From NCBI RefSeq assembly GCF_954871325.1, contig NC_088775.1, positions 52,429,561 to 52,493,560 on the forward strand: a stretch of DNA of 64,000 bases, written 5' to 3'. Under the pieces are notes generated by a model, which had not been told where the DNA came from, ran no database searches, and saw only the letters and a list, made by a program, of their open reading frames with translations. The DNA is from Gordionus sp. m RMFG-2023. Its lineage: Eukaryota > Nematomorpha > Gordioida > Chordodea > Parachordodidae. This document shows positions 35,966-46,574 of this stretch, piece after piece; the stretch's first letter is position 1, and every line of letters begins with the position of its first letter. Made by a program: the position numbers and the translations under genes.

Positions 35966-36256
35966 ATGGTTCTAATACTACAGAAAGAAGTTAAAAGATT
36001 GTGGATCAATTTAAGTCATGTGAATAATTTAATACATACTTATTATGAATATTACGAATATTTTAATAATTTAATCATTATAAAATGGATTGATACCTTA
36101 AAACGACGCGGATATTGTAAAAATGTAATACCTCAAGAATGTAAAATTATTTATTTTATTTTGGTTGAAACCGATTCGATCTCATTTAAAAAGGTTCTTT
36201 TTACTCCTTCGGAATATCATTATATCGGTTCAGTTATGGCTACGGTTAATTTATAA
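35966..36256 (+). CDS. Unassigned 96-codon open frame
   Basis: The frame begins MVLILQKEVKRLWINLSH and ends FTPSEYHYIGSVMATVNL. I recognise no domain, signal peptide or membrane segment. It is rich in Tyr, Ile and Lys, as any frame would be in this DNA, but the middle (WIDTLKRRGYCKNVIP) and the end have codon use that is less AT-driven than the surroundings. It could be a single-exon fragment, a transposon gene remnant or chance. No promoter or polyadenylation context decides the matter. Confidence 0.3.
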   Translation: MVLILQKEVKRLWINLSHVNNLIHTYYEYYEYFNNLIIIKWIDTLKRRGYCKNVIPQECKIIYFILVETDSISFKKVLFTPSEYHYIGSVMATVNL

Positions 36257-36878
36257 AGGTTTAGCAGTTTATTACGGGTTTTTGTTTAATGCACTATATT
36301 TTTTCGTGAATACCTTGTAAGTTTATATACATGTATTATTTCTTAAGAATATTCTCGTGCATTTTAATCTATATTCTCAACATTTTTTAAAAATATAAAT
36401 TAAATTTATATATTAAATTTTAAGTTTACAAAGTTAATTTTTTTATAATGTTCTTTTTCTAGATATTCATTTTATGATTCATATGCCAATTATATATGTT
36501 AGCGTCATTGTGCTATTCTTCAATTTAAATAATTTTTTGAGCATGTTTTTAAATTTAAAAATCTGATAACATTAGAAATATATTGTAGAATGCTTAGAAT
36601 AGCTACCTTATAAATTGTAGACAGTTTTGCCGTTAATCTTAGAGTCATTAATATATTAAAAATCTATGGGAAAACGAATAAAAATTATATTAAGTTCATG
36701 GCAAAATTGACTGAAATTAAGGTAGGTATTTCAAACATGATTAAATTTATTTCCGGATTAGGGGCGGACATTAAAGTCAAATTATTTTAAAAGAAGATGG
36801 GGGCAATTATAATTTGTGAAGGGTTCTATTCCAATAATTCTTATTTACAATTACATAATAGTAAATTATATTTATAAC

Positions 36879-36976
36879 CTTTATTAAGGGATTGGTAAAC
36901 TACGGAGCGACGAGCTTCACCGATGCTTGAATAAACGTTTTCCTCCGAAGAACAATCTTTTTCAGTTGAGGATGTA
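36879..36976 (-). CDS. Candidate host exon, function unknown
   Basis: On the minus strand a pyrimidine-rich tract ending in 'tttttttaacag' is followed by 98 nt of balanced sequence and then AAAG|gttata. The only open frame reads TSSTEKDCSSEENVYSSI, then GEARRSVVYQSLNK (1 + 32 x 3 + 1 nt). The other two frames contain stops. The good 3' splice site, the donor, the drop in AT content and the open frame together suggest a real internal exon. Nothing in the peptide identifies the gene. It lies on the same strand as the LIM exon and upstream of it in gene order, so it may belong to the same transcript. Confidence 0.45.
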
Positions 36977-38690
36977 CTGTTAAAAAAATAATTGCTTCAT
37001 TAAAGTTTTCTCAATTTACCGTCCAATTTTCTTTATTTTATTTCGAACTTTTGAAAAAAAACCTCCCTAAAATATTTTCTATTAGAGAAAACTCTAAACA
37101 AGCTAAATATTTTTAGTAGTGACTCGTTCGTTTTTTATCATGACCGTCGTCCATCCCAAAAATTTTGAATTTTTAGTCCAGTATATAATCATTAAATTGC
37201 ATAAATATTTATAACAAAGTGTTATGATACTTATTGGTTATTTATTACTTTTATATTATGTTTAGTTAAATGATAAAACAGAAGTATTAGCCCTAACTAA
37301 ATATTTAGATTCCTTTTTGGAATGATACCAATTTAGCCTTATTTTCTCATTTAACAAGAGGGTTTTTCTCCATTTAATTTTATATCATAAGATAAACAAA
37401 ATGTACCAATTAAACAATATTTAACGGCTTGGTATAAGTTTAGAATTAGTGAGACCAAAGGTTTGACTCACTTTATGCTTAAATATGACGTCATAATTTT
37501 CATTTTGTTGAAAACTCGATTTACTTTTGTGGTTAGCAAAACTAATTGAGGAATTAATAAGTATTAATCAGGCTAAAGATTTGTAAAACACAACCCATCC
37601 GAAAATCCAACTCGTGGGCCGGACAAATTTAAAAAATCCGGGTAGGATAATTTTTGGATAAGAAATCAGCAGGGTCTAGCTGATTTATGATCTTTGTTAA
37701 AATATATACTAGTCCGAGCGTTAAAATTTTGATATATTTTTTGAATTTCAAGCTATTACTTTGATTTTTGATTAAAATATTTTAAAATAAATTATAATGT
37801 TTATTTCTTTGTATTTTAATAGCTGTTTAACTAAAATACTAAATTAATAAATAATATAGTAAATTCATAAAAAATTAATTGATTTATAAAATGGTTGTTG
37901 TAAAGAAATAGACAGCTATAGAGGCGAGGTATAAGAGCTGAGTTTTTGGGAAAAATTAGATATAGATAATAAAAATGTGATGGCCGAAAATTCTTATATA
38001 AATATTTAACGGGCAGGGGCTGACTTTTCGTAAAATTATAACGGGCTGGGACAGACAACTTGTGAAAAATCCTTAACGTTCCGGGCTTTGAAGATCTAGA
38101 TTTAGTTTACTATATTTCCCATTATTGCATAATACTAAAATTTTTATTTTGAATCTTTATATTATCTACCAGGGATTTAAATACATTAATTAACTACTAA
38201 ACATTGATAAAATTTTCAGAATAAATAAGTCGATTTTTAATAGAATGTTGGCCAAATATTTGTATATTTGTTTTCTTTGTAGTGTCTACAAACCTATACA
38301 CTAATAAAGCACAAAATATTGATATATATTTTAGAATTAGTGTTTTTAATTATTAAGTCAAATACATGGAAATAATAAGAAAAATATATTATACATATTT
38401 ATAAGGAAAATAATTTCCATGAAAAATTTATAATTACTTTTTAGAATATGTAGCCAGTTATATTTTTGGAAAGAATGTAACGAAAAAAGAAGTTATTCAA
38501 GTTACATTTTACATGTTAAATACATCTCATTGATTATCTTTATATGTGATTTCCAAAATTTAACATAACATTTATTAAATATAACGTCTTACCTACATCA
38601 AACACTCCTAATAGAACTTTTGTTGTTTAGGCTAGGGAAGCATATTTTAGAAAAAAAACTAGCATGCCTTTTAGATACCAATTTTGAAAT
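36977..38690. other. Non-coding stretch with one possible MITE remnant
   Basis: Mostly AT-rich with no gene. About 37580-38090 has GC-richer ends (cgtgggccggac / aaaatccgggtagg on the left; aacgggcaggggctg, acgggctgggac, ttccgggctttg on the right) that look like subterminal repeats of a decayed hAT-type MITE. No target duplication was found. Confidence 0.35.
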
Positions 38691-38696
38691 TTATAT

Positions 38697-38812
38697 GGGA
38701 CTTTTCCTTTTTGATTAAACCTTTTCTTTTTTGATCGGACTTTTTCCTTTTTTTGGTTGCGCCTTTTCCTTTTTTGGTCTGGACTTTTTCTTTTTAAATA
38801 GGAAACCCTGTA
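38697..38812. repeat. Five-unit ~22-bp pyrimidine array next to a transposon-like end
   Basis: Consecutive units of the type gactttttccttttttggt (variants ggacttttcctttttgatt, ccttttcttttttgatcgg, gcgccttttccttttttgg, ggactttttcttttt) run into TAGGAAACCCTGTA. That last string is the complement of the TACAGGGTTTCC end of the palindromic element at 17424, so the array is probably the subterminal part of a related Tc1/mariner-type element whose other end is lost. Confidence 0.55.
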
Positions 38813-39374
38813 TTAAATGTGTATAATATAATAAAATACTATATTTTCATATTATATATTATTTATAAATATTTTATTTCTTAAAAAAAGGTGTGAATAA
38901 AATAAAAAATTTATCATTTTTTTATTTATTTTTTTGGCTTGTTTCAAAATCAAAACTCATATCAAAATATGGTTCATGGTACAATTTTGAATAGAATATA
39001 TAATTCTAAAAGGTTATTGACCAGATCAGATATGAAAAAATATAATTTAATATAATATACATTAAGATTTTTTACTCAATCAGAGTACTTTTGGCATTCC
39101 TATGCCCTATAGGCATATCCTTCCCGGTGGGGGAAGTTTACTGTAGTTGAATCTAAATATCAAACCAATCACATATGTTTGAAATATCTAAGGAAGTTTT
39201 TGGTGACACATTTTCCATAAACTGAAGGTTCTATTTTGAATTCTTCAAAATTAGACATTCAAATTTTTTAAAATCGTTAACCTTTTCAATTGAAATTGTG
39301 AGCTTTTCATATCTGCTAGAATGCAAAATTCATATTCATACCACCTAGATTAAGTTTGTTAAGCATTCATACGA

Positions 39375-40184
39375 GGGTTATTCCATGTCAAATGAGCAAA
39401 AAAATCAAGATTTTCGGCCAACCCCTTTCAATTCCGATAAAAAGTTGTAGACTGGTTATATATGTTCCCATTAGATTATAAACAAAATCTTAGCGCATTA
39501 GCAACTATATTAGCGGAGATAATCGGGGTTAAAGGTCCAAAAAACGTCTTTTTTTGCTTTTTACTGATGTCAAATAATTAGTTTTTAATTTAAAACTAAA
39601 TATGATCAAATATTGAATCTAATATCAATAGCTAAGTTAATAATTGAGAATTATGGCTAAAACATCAAAATTAATTTTTGATAAAATATGGGTCAACTAT
39701 TTTTTTAAAAGTATAAAAATCGCAATATTTTTTAAAATAAATATCCAGCCATGCTAATTGTTGAAGAAATTATTAAAAAAATAGTAAACGGATAATATTT
39801 CTTAAAAAAATTAAAAATCGGAGATTATATACATTTCGAAATATTAATTTCAAGTTTTCAACTGATCATAAGATGACCCATATTTTATCAAAAATTAATT
39901 TTGATGTTTTCGCCATAATCATCAATTATTAACTTAGCTATTGATATTATATTCAATATTTGATCATATTTAGTTTAAAATTAAAAACTAGTTATTTAAC
40001 ATCAGTAAAAAGCAAAAAAAGACGTTTTTTAGACCTTTAACCCCGAATATCTCCGCTAATATAGTTGCCAATCCGCTAAAATTTTGTTTATAATCTATTG
40101 GGAACATATATAACCAGCCTACGATTTTTCATCGAAATCGAAAGGGGTCGGCCGAAAAGTGATTGATTTGACATGGAATGACCC
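39375..40184. mobile_element. Non-autonomous long-TIR transposon, 810 bp
   Basis: Inverted arms of about 320 bp (39375-39696 and 39873-40184) begin GGGTTATTCCATGTCAAAT and, reversed, GGGTCATTCCATGTCAAAT. The flanks carry a perfect 4-bp duplication ACGA (39371-39374 and 40185-40188). The loop of about 175 bp is non-coding. The terminal ~45 bp match the right end of the coding element at 55532-59429 (both continue 'gattttcggcc.acc'), so this is a deletion derivative or relative of that family. Confidence 0.88.
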
Positions 40185-40359
40185 ACGAGTTATCTCTATA
40201 GATAAAAAAATCGAAATGAGTAATCATCATATTCATATTTGATGTTATTACGTAGGGATGAGCATGCGCATTTAATATAACTGAACCCTATAATTCGCAT
40301 AAGTAAACCACAATATTTCTCTTTTAACACCTTGCTTAGCACCTTTTGAGTTTTCAGCT

Positions 40360-40573
40360 GATATCAAGGCGCAACGGCTCGGTTTGGCCAATTTTTAAAA
40401 ATGGTTAAATAAAAAATTTAACCAAAATCATATTCCCTCTAGACCTGGAGAATTCACTAATAGACCAAACCTTGTCATCTATGAACAAAATCTTCAAGCT
40501 TGCGTAATATTTTTTAATAAAATTTCGAGTTAGCCGTTTTAAAAAATAGGCAAAGCCATTTAAAAACACTAAT
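40360..40573. mobile_element. Diverged copy of the 2797-3019 hAT MITE
   Basis: Shares cggctcg at the left, the middle block 'accttgtcatctatgaacaaaatcttcaagcttgcgtaatatt' (as approximate matches in pieces under 20 bases), 'gagttagccgttttaaaaaat' and the end aaaacacta. No target duplication is visible. It is older than the copy inside gypsy fossil 1. Confidence 0.75.
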
Positions 40574-40741
40574 TGGCACCGATAATCAATTTTTTTTTAC
40601 AAATTTCGAAATATTAATAAGCACGTTAAATTAATTCTTAAAACTTAAATTAAAAAAATAGAAATTAGAAGAATTTTTAATGCAACAAGCGATGATAAAA
40701 TAAAAATAATGAATGTGCGATTTTTCTTTTAGGATTGGGAT

Positions 40742-41871
40742 TAGAGGTCTGCAATGGGTGGGTTTTAACCCACAATCCCGCCCGTCCATTATTTTTAAAG
40801 ATTTAACCCGCCCATATTTTTTAAAAAATATACCCGCCCGCCAGTCAATAATCTAAATTTTTTTACCATCTGTACATTATATAAAAAAAATTTTTAACCA
40901 ATGCCGCCCATAAAATTTAAATAAGCTATTTCTTATAATTTTTTTAAAATCTAATTTTAAAAAAATCATTCAGTTTCAGCGATACACCCTTACAAAAAAG
41001 TTTTATAATTTAGGAAATTGCTATATTAAGCAAAAAAAAATTTAATTTAAATTACGGATAAGAAATTTATTTAATTTGATGAAATATTTATGTAAAAAAT
41101 ATAAAATTAATATTTATTGATATTATTTCTTATTATAATGCAAAAATAATAATAAATCCACATTTTCTGGATTCACGCACGTTCCTTTTTATTCTATAAA
41201 CTTTACAGCATTGTTAATTCCTCGTTCAGAAGAAGCACTGGTTAATCTTAATAACTTCGATAAATCTTTTTTTTGTCGTTAGTGAGATATTTAAATAAAA
41301 AATAAAGCCATTAATAATAAATAAAAAAAAGTAATTTAATTAATTGTTTATAAAAATGGTAAATTTAAACTAAACTTAATAACCCAAAATCTTGTTAAAT
41401 TATACAAAAACTCGCTACTACAAGATTTAAATATTTTGTTATGTCGTTAATCTGTAACAGGCACATATTCCCATCTGTTGTTGTTTAATTTGACGTGGAT
41501 ACTATTTATTTCAAACATTGCATTTATAATTTAATTGAATTCTCTTTGCTACTGGAGAAACGGGTAAAATCATATTTTCATCCATGTTGATGTTATATTC
41601 TTCCAAGCAAATACATGTTTTCGATATCAACACATTTTCAAATATCGATTGGTAAAATGTTGAAATTTCATGAAGCTTTTTTTAAAATATTTACATAAAT
41701 AATTTAAATAACAAATAAAAGTTGTAAATGTTTTAGCCTGAATGTTTTAGCCTGTTTACCCGCTCGCACAAGTTTAAATATTTTTCTTAACACGCCCGAC
41801 CGCCCGCTCCTTCTTTAAAAAATTTGACCCCGCCCAATAGCGGGCGGGCTAAAACCCGCTATATGCAGATA
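40742..41871. mobile_element. hAT-type non-autonomous element with CCCGCCCG ends, 1.13 kb
   Basis: A perfect 8-bp target duplication ATTGGGAT (40734-40741 and 41872-41879) brackets ends TAGAGGTCTGCA.. and, reversed, TATCTGCATATAGCGGG. Both subterminal regions are packed with cccgcccg/gggcggg units (aacccgcccat, acccgcccgcc; acgcccgaccgcccgctc, gcgggcgggctaaaacccgc). The interior is AT-rich without a recognisable transposase. Confidence 0.88.
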
Positions 41872-42004
41872 ATTGGGATACGTGTTTTTTTAGAATTGCG
41901 ACAGCAGCTAAAAAATATAATATTTCTTGAAAGAGAACGAAAAAATAATAAAGTATTTATAAAAATTAATTATCAGTCTAGAAAGGAGAGAGCACCTTTT
42001 TTTT

Positions 42005-42113
42005 AAAAAAAATACCCGGGCCGGTATATATTAAAACCGAAAATTTAAAATAGCCATTAGCTATAAAAATTATAAATAAATCGTGTAAATGGCACTTCTC
42101 CAGGTCTCTGAAA
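42005..42113. mobile_element. Fragment of the GGCCGGGC hAT MITE family
   Basis: The right part matches the family of 33096 and 53407: tacccgggccgg, attagctataaaaattaaa-like core, gtaaatggcac.tct and the end caggtctctg. The left end is missing. No duplication can be checked. Confidence 0.6.
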
Positions 42114-42146
42114 ATGGTTGTAAAAAAACAATTTTTACAATAAATA

Positions 42147-42600
42147 TGGTCCGGTCTTTGGTTCGTACCGATATACATAGACCAGACCTCGGTCCTTAAA
42201 TAAGACCGATTTTATATTTTTTGTTATTAAAAATATTTTTGTTCTTACCTAATTTAATTCTTGTTATATAATTTTTTTAAATACAAAAGTATTTAATGTT
42301 AACAAAATCATCAATTATGAATAATATAATTAAAAAAAACAATTTAATTTAAAAGTAAAATGCCTTTTTAAACTTTTCGTTTATATAATATATTACAAAA
42401 AGGAAGTAAAAATAAAAAATCACAAAAAGTAACTCCTATAGAAAATAATATAAAATTAAATATACCAGAAATTTAGTAAAAAATTATATAAATTGAATAG
42501 CAAGGAACTTAAAAAATTAATAAGATCGATCTGAATAAAAATAAAAACCGGTAAAGATCGGAACTGGACCTCCTTATAAGTGAAAAATTGGTTCAAAAAA
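42147..42600 (+). mobile_element. MITE probably derived from the piggyBac relic at 43600-45895
   Basis: The left end (ggtccggtctttggttcg, gaccagacctcggtcc) aligns with the reversed right end of 43600-45895 (ggtctttggtccagaccg), including the downstream 'tttaattcttgtt'. The right half (caaaaaggaagtaaaaa, aaattatataaattgaatag, aaaccggtaaagatcgg) aligns with the reversed left part of that element (gcaaaaaggaactaaaa, aaattatatgaattgaatag). The middle, with the transposase, is missing here. This is the relation expected of a MITE and its parent. Confidence 0.6.
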
Positions 42601-43599
42601 AGTTATTAAACTAACCATTTGATATCGATAAAAAACAAAAAATATCAGTTCATCTGTATTATAAAGTATACTTATATAATTTAAAATATGGAAATTAATT
42701 AATACAACTTGTAAGCTGACGATACATTTTTAAATGTGCTAATGCAAAAATAATCCAAATCCATTTTTGGCTTGATACCAATTTACATTAATACTCAAAA
42801 ACTCAGTATGGTCTTAAATTTATAAATTTTGAATAAAAATTTCTTGGGAAAATTAGGTTGGAACCACGGTACAGTCTTAGCATTAAAAACTAGACTCGCC
42901 CGATTTTTCAATCAGGAAAGGGATCTTCACTAGTTTGCATATTTGTTACATTTTAAATCCTATAAACTTTATCTATCCTTCTCCTTGACAAATTTTATGA
43001 ATTTACAAACTTTTTAAAATAATTCGTAGGTTCTTGTTTCAAGGTGCTGTATCTAAGTGTAGAAGAGAACATGTTTTGAGACTTGAGAGATGTAGGACTA
43101 TAAATAAGTACGCAAAAAAATATGTATTATATATATATGTTGTATTACATATTAAACCAACCAAAAAAACTAGATTCTCAACCCGACCCCATCCAATTAT
43201 TTCTAGAATGTATATAAAATTATATTTCCCAAATATTCTCACTTCCTGAGATATGATAAGAACATCTTTAAAAGTAAAAAATTTCAAATTACTTTTAATT
43301 TTAAATATCTCAAAAAATAATTTTGCTAAAGCCATGATTTCGCCCTTTAATGTGACATAAAATTTTATATAGTAAAAATCAGTATATTACCTTTTTTCCT
43401 TAATTATTTTATAGACATTTTACTACTTATATTTGAAAAAAATCTAGACTGGGACGAGAATTGCAACAAGAGTATCGCAATTTAAATATTAGTCGCATCG
43501 GAAGCCTAAAAAGAATACATTCATATCTGCATGTTACATCAATATCCGTATATAAAATTATAAATATTGCTTAAAGCCTGTGCAATCCAGGTCAGTCTT
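42601..43599. other. Non-coding stretch
   Basis: AT-rich. A short GC-balanced patch at about 43030-43095 reads FQGAVSKCRREHVLRLER on the plus strand after an AG, but the following donor is poor. It is too weak to call an exon. Nothing else was recognised. Confidence 0.3.
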
Positions 43600-45895
43600 C
43601 CTGTTACTTAAAGTAATGCCAAATTTATCTTGGCATTTCAAAACTAAAAAGACTCGGTCTTTTCGAGACCAGTGATCTGGACCAGTCATTTATTAATATT
43701 TAAGTTTGCCTGCTATGCTATTCAATTCATATAATTTTTTTTCTAAATTTTTGTGTATATTTTATTTTCTATTACTTTTCTAAAAGAGTTAGTTTAGTTT
43801 ATATTACTTTTTTAGAGGAATTACTTTTTCTTTTTTAGTTCCTTTTTGCAATATATTTTGAACTTTTAAATTAAATATTTATATTATTTATTATATTCAT
43901 AATTTTGATATTGTTAACCCTTCACTACTAATCTTATGAACGAGTTACTTTAAAACTAATCTATCGTAAAAATTATGATATAAAAATAATTTTACAATCA
44001 AATAAGATTTGAACAAAATTTTTGTTGCATAAAACATCATTGAATACAAATATATTCATGAAAAAAAATTTACTTATAAAAATCGTATTCATGGCGGCAT
44101 GGTGCTTGATGTATTCGACAGAATCTTTTTGCAGTGTCCGTAGATTGTTGTCGTCATAAGCCCCAATTATGAAGGGCAAAACTTGCAAATAGTATGAATA
44201 GATTTGGGAGGATTTTCCCTTTCTCCCAAAGAGTTTTTCCCTATAATATCTCCGATCATGACCCGTATAGAGCGTTTCAAAGTAATGCAATTTAAACAAA
44301 TGTGTAACAACGGATTTATTAAATCTTCATATAATATTAAGCAAAATGATCTTCTTGATAATTGAATTAGATTTTTATTATTCATATTTCTTTTATATAT
44401 AATCCACACCAGGACAATACTCAGTAACCCAAAAAATGTTATAATGGTCATCTCACTGTTTTCTGAACCAATATGTTAACTACATCTTTGTAGTATTCTA
44501 TTTGTGTTGGTATTAAGAATAAACAATTCCCAATTAAGGACAAATATAAAAATTAATTTTCCTACCCTTTTTACTAAAGCATCGGTATTTCTCTTCCTTG
44601 AGTTTCCACAATTGTTAAATTATAGGGGTTTAGTAAATTATTAGCGACCTTGATGGATGTAAACCAATTGTTCATAATAATGTTTCTATTAGACCCATAT
44701 AAAGAATTCGTCAGCTTTTTCACAAAAATTGTCCCAAAGGAAGGTCTGATGTATAGGTACGTTTTCCCAAATAAGGAGAGGCATTGATCATATAACTATT
44801 ACTGACGTCACAGATCAAGAAAACTTTGATTCCATATTTTGCAGATTTATTAAGATATACATTCGAAAGGGACATCTACTACTAAAAAATAGGAGCTGCT
44901 CATCAATAGTTATATAAGAACAGGTTTATATAACCTTGGGGAGAAAGGGTCATCTATATTCCTTGATTTCTCATCAAATCTAACATTTCGAATCAATCAA
45001 AAATTTAAATCATTCTCGGCTTAAGTTAGCTGTATATAAAAATTCGCACATCCTCATGTCAAATAACATTCGAGTGGGAAAATGATTTTTGCAGGCCTAG
45101 AATAATAACATCTAAAACCGCTTTTAATTCTTCTATGTATCTTAAGAAATCGTAGAACTAGACGTGGCATATTTCTTAGATTAATAATTATCTGCAAATA
45201 TGTATGATGAATATGTTGCAGCATAGAATCAGCAAAAAATAATGAGAATAAATTTGCCGGTCATATAAATTTTTGGCTCTCATACGAACCTTGAATATAA
45301 TAAACGACGTTTCGTTTTGGGGTTTTTCTAAAATAACGGTTGAATTTGTAGACTATATAAATCCGTTTCCCCGAATAGTTTTGCGAAGGTATTATTTCAG
45401 AAATTGATGCTATATCATCATCAGCATATCCTTCTGAAATTTCGCTTTCCTCTCCAGGAATACCTTCAAATTGGGAATATTTTCAGTTTCTGAAAAATCT
45501 TATTTCAACTTCTATTGCATATTTAAGATAATTTTTAATTGTATAAAAAATATTTTAAAAAAAATACTTACGTTTTGATTTGTCATTCTTAATTTTTACA
45601 AGCGGAGTGTGTTCCAATACAGAAAAAAATGACGATTAAAAAAAATTTTATGGGAAAATATTTATGCAAATTTGGTTATTTGCCGAATATGCTTCGTAAT
45701 ATTTATGAGTGTTTAGTCGAATCTTTTATATCTAATAAAAGGATAAAACAAGAATTAAACTCGATAAAAACGAAAATATTTTTTAAATACCAAAAATATT
45801 TATGATCGGTTCTGTGCCGGTCTTTGTATTTATGCCCACAGTCTGGACCTCTTTTATTTTATGACCGTGGCTCGGTCTGGACCAAAGACCGAACG
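43600..45895 (-). mobile_element. piggyBac transposon relic
   Basis: On the minus strand, from high to low coordinate, an acidic N-terminal piece (EGIPGEESEISEGYADDDIA, about 45.4 kb) and FRKTPKRNVVYYIQG (about 45.3 kb) come first. Then follow the DDE-domain piece MNNWFTSIKVANNLL...LTIVETQGREIP (about 44.6-44.7 kb; compare DNWFTS..L...L..TLVGT...EIP) and FFGLLSIVLVWIIYK with a following DLINPLL (about 44.3-44.45 kb). The order matches PF13843-type piggyBac transposases. Many stops and frame shifts separate the pieces. Both flanks carry GGTCCAGACC/GGTCTCG-like motifs (43650-43690 and 45795-45895). TTAA lies right next to the right end (45899-45904), but the left end is not fixed. Confidence 0.7.
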
Positions 45896-45904
45896 GTGAT
45901 CTTT

Positions 45905-46570
45905 ATTAAACTTAATTAATTGTTTGATATTAATGCCAGATCACATCATATTTAAGCAATTTTTAACGGCAGATCATATGCTTAAACATTTATTTCTTCA
46001 TAACAAACTTTATTTCTAAACTCATTAAATCTAATTTGAATGATGGGGGAATTTTTAATAATATCTTTTACAGAGAACTACACTTTTATAGTTCAAGATC
46101 AAACTCAAGGTCCCCTTTGAACTAATGACAAACAACACTTACTCTATTTTAGATTTTTTACCGCAACAATACTCGTGAATTTTATTTATTTAACAAAACT
46201 AATTTTATTCGAATGATTTAATAAGATTTCAATAATTTTTCATTACTCGATGGTGTTGCCACCCTGTGTAAAAAGAAAAAAAAACTCAATAAACCTTAAC
46301 AACCATGAGAATTGTAATGGGCTCAAGGTAAAATGATATTTCTTCAAATTACATATGGCAAAACTTCTTACGATAATTTAAGAGGTATTGTCCTAAGAGG
46401 TTAGCGAGGCAAGCCTGGAATGCCCTTAAAAAAATAACCTTAGATTTATATAATTATGCGAGATAATCCCAGGGATTCATTTATATTCATCAGCAATGTT
46501 GAATATTTAAGCATGGAAACAATCAAATTTTATCAGATAAACAAATTCGCGTGGCTTAGCCAAAATCTAT
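45905..46570. other. Non-coding stretch
   Basis: AT-rich. 46300-46570 has somewhat more balanced sequence without an open frame. Nothing was identified before the G-rich left end of R1 copy C. Confidence 0.3.
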
Positions 46571-46574
46571 CCAA

